From Vitellaria paradoxa (Eukaryota; Streptophyta; Magnoliopsida; Ericales; Sapotaceae), in assembly GCA_019916065.1 (NCBI GenBank), contig CM034241.1:16469228-16533227 (forward strand): DNA of 64,000 nucleotides, in the 5' to 3' direction. Below are positions 1-11,795 of the stretch, piece after piece. Each line of letters begins with the position of its first letter. Position 1 is the first letter of the stretch. The notes beneath the pieces are model-generated. The model was not told where the DNA came from. It did not search any database and saw only the letters and a list, made by a program, of their open reading frames with translations. Both the position numbers and the translations under genes were made by a program.

Positions 1-312
1 TCGGCAGAGACTACACAGAAAATAGAGCTCAAGGCCTTCTAGTTCCATTTTGCCTTTTCCTGCTTTTCACTGGTCCACATATCTATAGGCTTTTCAACCG
101 TGACATTATCAATTGAATGAGTTGGTTTTACTTAACCATTTTCTATGGATAGCCAAACATTAACATTCAGCGAGATCAGATGCGCTCTCATGCGAACCTT
201 CTAATAGGCATAGTTGGTTCCGTCAAACCATGGAGGTCTAATACTAGAACCACCTTCTCTAAGGGGATCCATCAGCAAATAACAGGATCCCATTTTATTC
301 TCAAAAATGAAC
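1..312 (-). pseudogene. Ty1-copia Gag N-terminal fragment (copia copy X1)
   Basis: Read on the minus strand from about 285 downwards the sequence gives MDP-REG, then the copia Gag signature with DGTNYAY followed by K-VRMRAHLISLNV and IENG-VKPTHS. This is the N-terminal region of Gag, the particle-forming protein of Ty1-copia retrotransposons. Two tryptophan positions are stop codons (after NYAY and after IENG), so it is dead. It is preceded on the same strand by a primer-binding site and an LTR, as expected for the 5' end of an element; the rest lies outside the window. The same family recurs at 51594-54277, where this Gag region is deleted. Family assignment is firm; the lineage is less so. 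Confidence 0.8.
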
Positions 313-328
313 TTGCTCTAATACCAAT
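313..328 (-). other. Primer-binding site of copia copy X1
   Basis: The minus strand reads ATTGGTATTAGAGCAA directly after the LTR end. This is one change away from TGGTATCAGAGC, the usual plant site complementary to the 3' end of initiator methionine tRNA. It fixes the orientation (minus) and the inner edge of the LTR. Confidence 0.75.
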
Positions 329-1144
329 TGAAAATACGTAATTTGCTGGTAAAGATCCCAATCAATCAACCACAATCACAGAATAACAGAAGGTGAGATA
401 AACAAAACAAAGAAACCCACAAAGGGAAACCTCAAACAAAACTTTCACTAAAATCAAATGTTGGTTACAAACTCAAACTCTCAATAGATCGACTCCTCGA
501 CTCTGTACTCTGTTGATGTTTGGTCGACTTCTCAATTCACCAACTCCTTTAGCGAAAGTCCTTCAACTCCTCAAAGGCACGATACTAACTTCTTAGTAGC
601 TTTGCTAGATCCTCAGCATTCACAAACCTTGAACTTGAACTCCTTCGGATTGAACACGAAACATGTTGGCTAAGTAATTGAGAGAATAACTGAACTTTCA
701 GGCTTCCAATCTTATGTGTATTCTCTCTATCTCTGACCTTGAAGATGTCTAGAGGATATATATAGACAAAACTGAGGTGGTTAGGGTTTGAAATAGGCTG
801 AAAGTTGTGCCTCGCAGGAAGGGCCCCCCTGCGGTCTTCCAACAGCCTTCCTGTGGCTTTCCTGTGAATCAGAATGGTCTTCCCGCACAGCCATCTCTTC
901 ATGTTGTGCTCTGTGGATTTTTTTGCTCCAAACCGCGGCCTTTCTGCGGGTTTCCTGCGTAAATCAGTGTTGCCACTTGTTTAATTTCTTTAGGACTTCC
1001 AGCCATTATAGAAATAGTTTTACTGTGGCCTTTTAGAATTCTATTTGACTTAAGACTCTAATGTCTTAGCCTACACTAAGTCTAAAAGTACAAACACTTC
1101 TCTTTGATCATGGATTTACCAATTTACAATATTTGGTCTTAATA
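329..1144 (-). repeat. 5' LTR of Ty1-copia copy X1
   Basis: On the plus strand this block begins TGAAAATACG next to the primer-binding site and ends near CTTAATA. It aligns along most of its length with 53142-54277, for example the stretches with AAACCTCAAACAAAACTTTC and GTTGGTTACAAACTCAA. It is about 320 bp shorter than that copy, mainly because it lacks a 191-bp module and a triplicated 42-bp block. A GC-rich stretch lies at about 810-960. A 105-codon open frame within it is only LTR sequence. Confidence 0.8.
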
Positions 1145-1145
1145 A

Positions 1146-1431
1146 GTTTTCTTTTGGACCTTAGTGTGATACCTTCAGTGCAATTACCTATTACACTTCA
1201 TTTGATAATAGCAGGGTAGCTACTAATTCAAAGGAACCAAGGACCCATAAAAAAGCTAAACACATTGAGCGTAAGTATCACCTAATACGAGACATCATGC
1301 AGAGAGGTAAAGTAGCAGTGACCAAGATTGCATCTGAAGACAACTTGGTGGACTTCTTTACAAAGAGTTTACCTTATAGAGTTTTAGATAGACATGCAGA
1401 GGGCATGGGAGTTAGATGTATACCAGCATGA
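1146..1431 (+). pseudogene. Ty1-copia RNase H, C-terminal end
   Basis: Plus-strand translation gives SFLLDLSVIP, then NSKEPRTHKKAKHIERKYHL, IRDIMQRG, KIASEDNLVDFFTKSLP and a stop at 1429-1431. This is the conserved C-terminus of the copia polyprotein, where RNase H ends with the HIxxxYH(L/F) and D-FTK motifs. It runs in the opposite direction to copy X1 and begins exactly where the X1 LTR ends, so X1 appears to have inserted into, or been joined to, this element. No stop codon interrupts the piece. Confidence 0.85.
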
Positions 1432-2889
1432 CTTTGAGTCTAAGTGGGAAACTAATAGAGATTTAGACTAAAAGACATACTTTATGCTTTTGATATTTTT
1501 ATTTCATTTTAATGAGAATTTCATTTTGAGTAATAAATTTTGTGCTTGTGTTTAGTATTCATAAAGAGTATTTGATCTAATGTGTAGAGTACGGTTTACA
1601 CACACAAGATTAGGTCACCAGTTCTTTTAGAATACAAGTTTATTATTCACAGTTTTAGATGAAACTAGACACACCATCCGTAAAATAGTAGCACACATTT
1701 TTAGTAGGCTACGGGATGGTTTAGTTCTAACTATTTGTGCTAGTACGCTCTGTGCATAATAAATTAGATCCAATTAGGGTAATTATTTTGTGCTGATTTA
1801 TAAAATAATTTATACCTTTTGTTTATCATGATTACTTATGCTTTTAATTCAGATGTTATTTTTAGACACGTGTATATAGTGATTGTTGCTTTGATTACAC
1901 AAAGAGTGAGACTCTATATATGAGTCAATAAACTCAATGGGTTAGCAATGAATGTATAATGATGAACATTAATAGTTGGAGGAATCTACATCCTGATAAA
2001 TTGGATTAATGATATCCCTTTGAGGAAGTTTATAAGTTTTGACTGTATCAAATCTTGTAAGTGGATTTTGAATCTGATGTGTCAAGTAAGTTAAGTGAAA
2101 GGGTCTCAAGGAAAATAAGAAATCAATTAAATTAAATTGTCAGTAATTAAATTTAATTGGTGAATATTTATAATCTTACTGTGAGAAAAAATAAGTATTT
2201 AATATTAAGACTCAAAACTAAAATTTTAAATATGATTTGGAGTGCAATTATACTTTTTTAGTGTAATGAATTATAATTTACGTAATTAAATCTTAATTTG
2301 GGTAGGATTAGGTGATTTAATTACGTAGAAAGCTTTTTTCATATTTGCCTATTGGTCCTTATTGTAGCCTTATAAATACTTTCTATTGGAAGCTAGGGTT
2401 ACGTTTTTTGAAGTAAGGTTTTATTCTACACTTGAAAAAAAAAAAAAAAAAAACTTAGAAGCTACTGAAGATCTCACAATTTGGTGAGAGAAGGATAGTA
2501 TTTTCAGAATACAATAGAAGGCTAAAAGTTAGGATCGAGAAACTGATTCGAAGTTATCAAAAATTTAGAATACTATCTAGTCGAGATTAAACTAGAGAGA
2601 TCACGAAAATATGATCTTCTTATTATAGGCAAGATCAGAAAAGTTTTTTTTTTTTTTTTTGTATTATTGACATACACTATAGTCGTGATCTTAAGATTTT
2701 TTACGTTCACTAACAAGTATCCTGACAAGAAAAAGAGTAGAAGACTTGGGAGTCTTAACCGTTAGGAAAAACAATTCTTCAACAAAGCAAGATCAAATCA
2801 AGAAATATTAAAAGATTAGTTTTGATTATTATTTTTGAATTTGTTTTTGTATTTTGAATACAATGGTATAAAAAGTTTATATTATTTAA
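1432..2889 (+). other. Probable 3' UTR and LTR of the preceding copia element
   Basis: No gene is visible. The position directly after a copia stop codon and a short purine run (AAGTGGGAAA near 1442) suggests 3' untranslated sequence and LTR. A-tract (2439-2456) and T-tract (2645-2660) runs are present. I could not find a second copy or clear TG...CA borders in the window. Confidence 0.35.
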
Positions 2890-3993
2890 AGGGGTTAATT
2901 GCATTTACACCCCCTGTACTTAGGCCCATTTTCACTTTTACCCCTTAACTTTATAAATGTGCACTAATATCTCCTATACTATTTACAAAAGTGTAAAAGG
3001 TAATGGCATTATGTTAACATGTAAAAGACAAAATTACCCTCCAATCATTCCCCCGCATCAACAGCTTACGTTTGGTCCCTTCTCTCCTCTCCACTTGAAA
3101 CAAACACCTCACTATTGATGAACACCGAACCTATAATCATCTCCAAAAAGCATCTCCCAAACCCAAAATCATCTACCAAACCCAAAATCATTTCCAATTC
3201 ATCTCCAAAATCATCTTCCAAACCCAAAATCATCCTAAATCATCTCTAAAATCATTCGTGCATATATATACATACACATAAAAATTCTAAAATCCTAAAT
3301 CATCTATGTGTATATTTTTATATATCTCGAATCAACATCACAGCTAGATATGTGATGGTCCATGAATAAATATATATGGGTTTGTTGAGACCCAAAGAAA
3401 GAGAGCGAGAAAGAGAGGGAGAGAGACCTATGATGGTCCGTGTTAATTTGTCTTCTCTGTTATAGTTCATTTGTGAGGTAGCTTATTCTTCTTCTTATTC
3501 TCTTAGAGAGGGATTGACCACAGACTCTAGAGAGAGAGAGAGAGAGAGAGAGTACCTTTCAACTTCTCCCATTTCTTCCATGACTCTTCTTCTTCTTCAT
3601 CAAACACTAACAAGTACCATTTCTTCCAAGAATAAGGCGACTATCTTTCCTTGCCACTACATCGAGAAACTTTAGCAATAAAGGAACTCCCAGTTTTAGG
3701 GGGGCACTTCCATTAAAAGTTTTGGCCTTGGATGGAAGATGATCGGTTTTGAGAAGAGAGAAGGATAAAAATAGTTTAGGATCTTTGTCAAGGGCAATTT
3801 GGTCTTTCTATTTTTTTATTTTGAATACTTGTATTTTGTACATGCGTGTATCGCGCGCACTGTTAAATTAGACAGATCTATCTATTATTGCACTGTTTTG
3901 TATAATACGGTGTGTATTAGTGCACATTTATGAAGTTAAGGGGGTAGAAATAAAAATGGGACTAAGTACAGCGGATGTAAAGGCAATTAACCC
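2890..3993. mobile_element. Non-autonomous element with long terminal inverted repeats (Mutator-like)
   Basis: The left end, GGGTTAATTGCATTTACA, and the right end, read in reverse, GGGTTAATTGCCTTTACA, are inverted repeats that continue for about 100 bp on each side (both include CTGTACTTAG and AAATGTGCACTAATA). TATTTAA is found immediately outside both ends (2883-2889 and 3994-4000), a plausible target duplication. The 0.9 kb interior has no coding potential and includes a GA repeat (about 3527-3551). Long TIRs with no ORF fit a Mutator-like MITE; the superfamily is an inference. Confidence 0.65.
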
Positions 3994-4079
3994 TATTTAA
4001 TGCATGATTGATTTGAAAAATTTTTGAAAAATGTTTTGGCTTCATTCCTAATTCCAATAATACCATGAAGCACCAATAA

Positions 4080-4900
4080 AGCCAATGGTTACTAGTGGTT
4101 CTTTCCATCTAGAGATACAATGTTCATCGATATAGAAGCATCTCATTCATTTATTGCTATATCATTTGTTACTTTATTGGATTTAAAAGTGCAACGGGTT
4201 AACACTGCCTTTGCATGTTAAAACATTAATTATGGGACTATTTTTGTTAACTTAAGTATGCAAGAGTTGCAAGCTTACCATTAAGGATGGAATAGTGGCT
4301 TGGGAATATTAGTCAGTGTTTGATTTGATTGTGTTAGATATATAAGGGGCTTTGATGTAATACATGGATTGGATTGGTTTACAATCTACTAGGTAGTGAT
4401 TGATTACTTTAAGGATCAGGTGATTTTGTTTACTCCTAAGGTTGAACTGATTTGGTTTTATATAGATCACAGTTGTCCTTGAACTTTGCATTCCTTAAAT
4501 AGAAAAACAAGTTAACTTATTTAGTTTATTTTCCTGCCTAGCATTGGATGATGATGCTAATAGTGCTAAGTTAACCTGGGTTATTTGTGGGTTCTTAGAT
4601 GTATTTCTGAAAGAATTGCTTAGTTTTTCACTTGAACAAGAAGTTAAGTTTTGAATTGATTTGGCTTTTGGCATAAGCCTATATCCATTGCTCTATACAG
4701 TTTGGCACCAACTGAGCTAGCTGAGTTAAAATATCAAATGGACGAATTGTTGTTAAAAGAATTCAGTAACTTAGTACTTCTCTACAAGTGCACCAGCTTT
4801 GTTTGCCATTATGAAAGTTGAAACACTCCAAATGTGCATGGATTATTGGAAACTAAATTTGTTGATCATCAAGAATTGGTATCTATTGCATATTGATAAG
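4080..4900 (+). pseudogene. Ty3-gypsy protease and start of reverse transcriptase, decayed
   Basis: In broken plus-strand frames I read FIDIEASHSFIA (aspartic protease, with the usual DTGASHSF changed to DIEASHSF), a glycine-aspartate-rich follow-up resembling DVIHGLDW, VVIDYFKDQV, then a stretch matching the protease-RT linker (SAPALFAI near 4790) and MCMDY followed by a KNWYLLHID segment. These are in the order expected of a gypsy polyprotein. Many stops and frameshifts make it nonfunctional. The RT ends abruptly at about 4895 where LTR-like DNA begins. Confidence 0.7.
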
Positions 4901-6511
4901 GAGATAACGAATAAGATGATATGATAATGAGATGGTTGATTATGGATTGTGGTTCAACTATTGAGATTGATAAATGTAAACTAATATTGAGATGTTTATG
5001 GATGTTAGTTCGGTTGGTTGATGATTAAATTAATGGATATATGGTTAATGTAATAAAATAATAAGAAATGAAATAAGTTAATTCTAAAAGTATGATATTC
5101 ACGGATGATAAGTTAATTCTAAAAGTATGATATTCACGGATGATATTCATAAGGTATTGTATTTAATTGATTTGAATAGAGTGTTGGATGGGATGTATAT
5201 GGCGTGGAGTTACGTTATAATGTTAATGTCATGTATGTTCAGTTTGCATAGTCGCAAGTTAGTCTACATTCATGATTATTTGTATATATATTAGTTTGAC
5301 ATATGTGATTGAGGATGTTTTGATTTATGGAGATGTAAATGATATAACTTGTATCATATAGTTGCATGATAAGACATATGTTATGTCTTATTAATAATAC
5401 TATTATTATATTATTAATTGATGTTTGAAATGAGTTGATAACATGTTAAACTTACACACTTAGTAGTATGGTAGAACTTATATCAAACTTTCTTATTTAT
5501 ATCATTGTTATCTTGTAAATAAGCATATGTTATGCTATGTTTAATATGATAAAATTATTATAATATTAGTGGATATGATGAGTAAGATGCATGACGTAGA
5601 CATTAAAATACTAATATTATAAGATTAATTATAATTAATATCGGGGTTAGCTATTATATGGGGCGGATGCCTCCTAAAGAGTAATGAAGGTGTGCAAAGA
5701 TAGGCTCAAGCTAAGATTCTACTCCTGATTGTAACAGTATAAGCCTACTTGATTATGAAATTGATTGGTCAAACAGAGACGAAAGTTAACAAGCATATGT
5801 CTAGTTCTCATTGGAAAGGATCAGCTTGGTGTGTGGCATATTTGAAGTATTTAAAAGTCTGAGAGGTTTGTTACAACATGAAAATCAAATGAGGACATGA
5901 TAATGAAATGAGTATAATAACAATATGATGAAATGATATCAGCTGAGCATGATGAGTATTAAGATGTATTAATATACTGAACTATGTTTTATTTTTAAGA
6001 AGCATAATCACATTTAGTGGGATGATAGGGCATATAATGTGTGATTGTATGGTTGAAGTGGACACAAATAGATAGGTGCTTACTCCTTTAGAGATGTGTT
6101 TGCAGGTTTGAAGGTATGACAGTTTACAGAACCAGTCAGTCAGAAGATTTATAGTTTTAGCTCCTCTGTTTATTATTATATCTATAATAATATTGTATTA
6201 TTATGTAAACCTCGTACGTGAGGTTATTTGTGTTGACTTGAGCCTACCGCGGAGTGGTGGTTGTATGTGGTAACTATTGTAATAAAATGGAAAAGTATAA
6301 GGTGGGTAATACCTTGTTTGGTTTTATTAAGGGCAATGTGCGTAACTGAGGCTAAGACTTTATTTTATTTTATTATATTTATATGTTTATATTATTTTAT
6401 TTCTTACTTCAATCGGTTGTATAGTTCTAATGGGTATCTATACAATATAATGATGCATAACTGCATACTATAGTATGCTCTATTCCAAGTCATGGAATCT
6501 GGGATGTGACA
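4894..6511 (+). repeat. LTR-like sequence, probably gypsy
   Basis: This non-coding block interrupts the gypsy RT remnant and ends GGGATGTGACA, resembling the GGCGTGACA end of the other gypsy LTRs in the window. It starts at a TGATAAGG. CATAT lies on both sides if the end is placed at 6509, but then the LTR would not end in CA, so borders and target duplication are unresolved. Confidence 0.35.
5073..5142. repeat. Tandem duplication of 35 bp
   Basis: Two identical adjacent units starting ATAAGTTAATTCTAAAAGTA lie at 5073-5107 and 5108-5142. This is a recent local duplication within LTR-like DNA. Confidence 0.9.
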
Positions 6512-9500
6512 TATCTTGATATGGATTATTAGAGAAAATGATCATCAACTGCACGAGAATCATGGAAAAACAATTATTCATAGCCCCCAAAGAGAATTCC
6601 ACTTATATATGTAAACTATCCAACAACCCGTACCTACAGTAGTCTTTAATTAAAATTAAATATGCACGTATGTGTAATATTGAGAAGTAAAATTTTTATT
6701 TTTTTCAATGCAAGTCTCTTTTTCAAAGTAACTCTTCAGATATTATTATTAAGCTTAACTCAATGGTCTATCAGAATATAAAATAACTAAAAAATTGAGC
6801 GAAAGTTTGAGAGGAAGCTTTGATTTGTAAAAATCTCAGTCATCTGTTGAAGAATAAAATTTAATCTTAGCATTTGGATTTTACTTTGTGAGAGGGATAT
6901 TTTTGAGATGTGTTTATTATATAGATATAATCAACCTTACCAATATAAATTTAAAATTAGAGTTTAAAAAAAATCATACCTTAACACTAATTTTTTTCAA
7001 ATATTTGTAAAAATAAAAAAGTAAAATGATGAATATAAAGAGTTCCACCTGGGATTTGATGATAAATTTTTAATTGGTTTTATAAACATAACTTAAATAA
7101 AAAATATTATTATTATTAATCTGTTTTGTAAAATAAAACAAATATAATCAATGTGTCTAATTAAAATCTAAAATTAAAATTTAGAAAAAAAACTACTTCC
7201 GAGCCTAATTAATATTCAATATTTCTTTATATATTTAAATTTTAAAAATGCTAAGAGTAGTTGTTATATGAGAAATAACCTAATTATTATTTAAGCTTTT
7301 TTTATTTGTGTTTTTTTAATACAACTTCATTTTTTATCTAAATTTTTAATTTAATTGAACTATATAAATTTAACAAGTACATCAAATTTTAAGTAAGTGG
7401 CTCCCCATTTGGAATCCAAGAGCAAGTGAATTCTTTTTTGGAACCCAAGAAAGTAGGTTCAATTTCAAAACTCATCAGTTTTTTTATATTTATTAAAATC
7501 TTATACCACAATTCTAGTGCTCTTACAGGCAAAGTGGGACGAAGAAACAACGGTTTATTTTGGCGACATGGAACAAAGAAATAAAAGTTTTGTGACAGAT
7601 CTTAGCAATTCCTTGAAAAATAAAATTCAATCTAAACTTTTGAATTTTAGTTTGTGAGAAAAAGATTTTTGAGATGTGTTATATTTTATTATATAGAAAA
7701 AATTTGAACTAATTTTATTTAAATATTTGTAAAATAAAAAAAGTAGAATGATGAAATAGAGAGTTCCACATTGGATTTGATAATAAATTTTTAATTAGTT
7801 TTATAAAAATAATTCAAATAAAAAATATTATTATCATTAATCATATGTGCCTTGCAAAATAAAATAAATATAGTCAATGGGACTAATTTAAATTTAAAAT
7901 TATAATTTAAAAAAATAACCATTCCTCCTAATTAATATTCAATAATTTTTTTGTACTTTTAAATTTTAAGAATACTAAAGAGTTGTTATTTTATGAGAAA
8001 TAATAATGTTATTATTATCTAGGTTTTTTTATTTGTGTTTTTTAATTCAACTCCATTTTTATTTGTATTTTTAATTTAATTAGTAATGTAATTGAAATAT
8101 ATGAATTTAAACAGCTATATTAAAATTTTAAGCAAGTGAGTCCCTCTTTTGGAACCGATGACCAAGTGAATTTCTTTTCAGAACTCAAAAAATTAAGTTC
8201 TTTTTCAAAACTCATGAGTTTTTGCATTCATTAAAATCATATACCATAATTCTAGTACTTTTATAGACAAAAGAAAAACTGAAGTTATAGTGTTTTAACG
8301 ACGTGGGACAAAGAAACAAAAGTTTTATGAGAAATTTCAATCATTCATTGAATAATAAAACTCAATCTCATCCTTTAAATCTTAGTTTGCGAGAGGGACA
8401 TTTTCAAAAACCATTCTGCTTTATTATATATATTTTTGGGCTAAAAATAAATTCATACCATAGTTCAACCCCTCTAAAAAAAAAATATTAAGTGATAGAT
8501 CAACCTCCCTAAATTTTGAATATTTTTTAATTGTTATATATAATCTAAAATTTGGTAGCCCAATTAATTTTTATCTATTCATAACACAATCAATCACTAA
8601 TTGTTAATAACTCAAAAAACTAAAAAAGAAAAATTAAATAGTCTAAAATTTAAATGGATTAGAATTTTAGTATATAAAATATTCTTAGTCTAAATATTTT
8701 AAAATTTTACAACAATATATTATGAACAAATCAATATTAAATAATGCTTACAAAATAGGAGTTTGCTCATTTAAATATAAGTGTTGTTAAAATAAAGTTT
8801 CAACAGAAAATGAAAAAGAAATTACAAATAATTCACTGCAGGTATAAGAACCTAAAATTTGTTTTAAAATATTATATAATAGCAAATAACCCGTGCCTAT
8901 GACATTCCTCAACTAGAATTAAATATATACATATTTGAAATTGAAATATGTTAACATATTTTTTCTTTTTAAAAACTCAAAATAAATTTCATTTTCATTG
9001 TATTTTTCCCTTCAAAAGAACTAAAACAAAATTTGAAGGCTATCAACTAAACACGTAATACAAACTCAAATTCTAATATCATCATCACATTTATAATTTA
9101 ACTAAATATCAGAGAATCATCATTAATACCAAGAAGTAAATTTTTTTATTTTTCTCAATGTAATTCTCTAGATATTAAAATTAAGTTCAACTTCATGGCC
9201 TATCAAAACATGAATTAACTCAAAGATTGAGCGGGAATTTGGGGAGAATTAAAAATAACAAAATTGTATTTGACGCAAAAACTTAAAAATAAATAAAATG
9301 ATAAATATAGAGGGTGCCACACAAAATTTCGTAATAATTTTTAATTAATTTTATAAAAATAACTTAAATTAAAAATATTATTATTAATCATACGTTATGT
9401 TTTACAAAAAACTAGTTAGTCTTATCAATTTAAATTTGAAATTAGAATTTAGAAAAAAAATTACTCTCCTAAAACTAATTTTATTCAAAATTTGTAAAAA

Positions 9501-10210
9501 TAAAAACAAGTAGAATAATGAATATAAATAGTGCTACATAGGATTTGATAATCAATTACTGGTTTTATAAAAATAACTCGAATAAAAAATATTATTATTA
9601 ATTATATATACTTTATAAAATAAAATGGATCTTGTAAATGCGGCTTATTTAAATTTAAAGTTAGAATTTAATAAATAATTACTTTGGAGCCTAATTAATA
9701 TTTGATATTCTTTTGTACTTTTAAATTTTAAAAATACTAAGAGTTGTGATTTTAAGAAAAATAATCTAATTATTATTTAAACTTTTTATTATTTGTCTTT
9801 TTTAGTTCAACTTTATTTTTTATCTGTATTTTTAATTTATTTACTAATATAATTAAAATATATAAACTTAACAATCATATCAAACCTTTAAGCAAGTGGA
9901 TCCCATTTTGGAACCCATAAACAAATGAATTCTTTTTCAAAAACCCCAAAAAAGTGAGCCCTTTTTTAGAATGCATGGGCTTTTTATATTTATTTTTTAT
10001 TAAAATCATATGCTACAGTTCTAATACTTTTATAAGTAAAAGAAAAAAATGAAATTATTGTTTTTTAATGATGAAGGACCAAATAACGTTGTGAATGTAA
10101 AAGATTTCAGCCATTTGTTAAAGAATAAAAATCAATCTTAGCACTTAAATCTTAGTTTATGAGAGAAATATTTTCAAAAACCTTTTTGTTTTATTATATA
10201 GATAAAACTT
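6512..10210. repeat. Degenerate AT-rich repeat cluster, ~750-bp blocks
   Basis: No gene is supported; open frames of about 60-70 codons here are chance. The region is made of diverged copies of the same block. One landmark (AATAAAA-TYAATCT followed by TTTAGTTTGTGAG) recurs near 6850, 7613, 8350 and 10125. A second (AAGTGRNTCCC followed by TTTGGAAC) recurs near 7395, 8131 and 9890. A third (AACCCGTRCCTA) occurs at 6627 and 8889. The larger arrangement looks like two repeats, about 6620-8290 and 8883-10210, each holding smaller ones. I cannot name the element; ends resembling a known class are not visible. Confidence 0.6.
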
Positions 10211-11190
10211 ACTTTTGGTGATATATTATTATACACTGATTAAATTTTATAATAATTTATTTTTATTTACTAAATAAAATTGATAATATTAATTTATTAA
10301 CTGTAATTGTCCATAGGACTATTTTTACCTTAGAAAAAAATTTAAATTTGACCCAAGAGAAAAAAATCTCAACTTACCCATTTAGCAAAGGAAATGATAA
10401 ATTGGAATTAATTAGTTAAGTTATTTCAAAAAAATTCTAATTAGGGTGTTTGATTTGCTTAAAAAAAAGAATAAAAACAAATTAAAAGTTGATATAAAAG
10501 TAACATCTAAGGAAATTTAATTGAAAAAAAAGTTAAAAGATTGATAAAAAAATAAAATTTTTAATGTTTTTGAGATCCAAAAACCCGCTGTTGGCTATTG
10601 TTATATATCCAAATCAATGTGGAAGTAAGAAATCATCAATGGTTAGAAAATATATCTAGATACGATAAATATACATAGAATATAACTTACCATTTTATCT
10701 ATCGTGTAGATAATTTAACGTCAAATTGATATTTAAGTACCGACTTTTTACTTAGGTTGGCAAAGCAAAAATTACACTCGAAACTTGAGAAGGATTTGGC
10801 ACTGCATCATTGGCAACTCCAAAACTCAACCCCTTATGTGTCCTTTCTAGAAACCATGGGTTACGGAATCAAAGAAACACTACATGTGTAACACCCCGCG
10901 CAAAAGTCCATCGATAGCAACATAAACATTAATAATAATAATAATAATAAGAAGAAGAAGAAAAAAAAGAAGTTTAACTTGCGATACGATAATTAAAAAC
11001 AAATAATATATAAAATTAGATATTATAAGAGATTAATTTTTACGTAAAATTATTTGAATTTTTTTATATTTTCAGTATTTAGTTAAAAAGATATAAAATA
11101 GGATAAAGAAATATAATTTGATAAAAAATAATCTTAAACCTTTTAATTTTAGTAAAAAGCAAATCTGAAAATGTCTAATTACTTCAAAAA
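10211..11190. other. AT-rich intergenic DNA
   Basis: No gene is seen. A TGTAACACCCCGCGC at 10888-10902 resembles the first bases of gypsy LTRs and may be a small remnant. It is followed by (AAT)n and (AAG)n runs at 10929-10970. Confidence 0.5.
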
Positions 11191-11386
11191 TTAATATAAC
11201 AAAAACTTAAACTAAGGAGACTGCGTATATATAAGGTGGTATTTGATTTGTAGAAAGCCAAAAAAAATTAAAAATTTATGTAAAAGTATTAATACAACAA
11301 AAACTTAAATTAAGGAGACTGCATACATATAACGTGGTATTTAATTTGTAGAAAGACAAAAAAAAAATAAAAATTTATGTAAAAGT
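11191..11386. repeat. Tandem duplication of 98 bp upstream of the host gene
   Basis: Units start TTAATATAACAAAAACTTAA at 11191 and TTAATACAACAAAAACTTAA at 11289. Both contain AAGGAGACTGC and GGTATTT-ATTTGTAGAAAG and end in AAAAATTTATGTAAAAG. They differ at few positions. They lie about 400-600 bp upstream of the ATG at 11796, so they may fall in its promoter. Confidence 0.85.
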
Positions 11387-11698
11387 GACATGTGTCAAAA
11401 TTTAGTTAAAAATTTAAAAAATTATAATATTAAAAATTTTTTAATAATTTTTAGAGATTCAAACACTCTCTAAGTGTACTCTTTTTTGTAGTTTTTCATG
11501 GTCTCTTGCGATAAAAATTACATTTTGAAGTGTTAAAAATTAAACACGGAATACATTTAATACACTTTTCAAGAAAAAAAAAAAAAGAATGCATTTAATT
11601 TTTTTTTCATTTCCTTCCTTCTATTAAAAATAAATATATAGATGTACAATTGGAGGGAATAGTGTATTTATATATTTTATCATATAAGTATGCACGTC

Positions 11699-11706
11699 TT
11701 ATAAAT
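11699..11706 (+). promoter_or_regulatory. Candidate TATA box of the gene at 11796
   Basis: TTATAAAT lies 90 bp before the ATG, a normal distance for a plant core promoter with a short leader. A second AT-rich candidate, TTTATATC, lies at 11710-11717. No transcript evidence is available. Confidence 0.45.
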
Positions 11707-11767
11707 CTATTTATATCTTCTAGACTTGTTCTCACCCTAGAACAAATTGGTTAGCCTCTGTTGCACT

Positions 11768-11789
11768 TCTCTCTCTCTCTCTCTCTCTT
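11768..11789 (+). promoter_or_regulatory. CT-repeat in the 5' leader
   Basis: A run of CT dinucleotides ends seven bases before the ATG at 11796. Pyrimidine patches of this kind are common just downstream of plant transcription starts. The start context ATCAACATGG has the favourable A at -3 region and G at +4. Confidence 0.6.
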
Positions 11790-11795
11790 ATCAAC

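Noticed and set aside
585..902. A 105-codon minus-strand open frame
   Set aside because: It lies wholly inside the copia X1 LTR and the matching frame is not kept in the X2 LTR.
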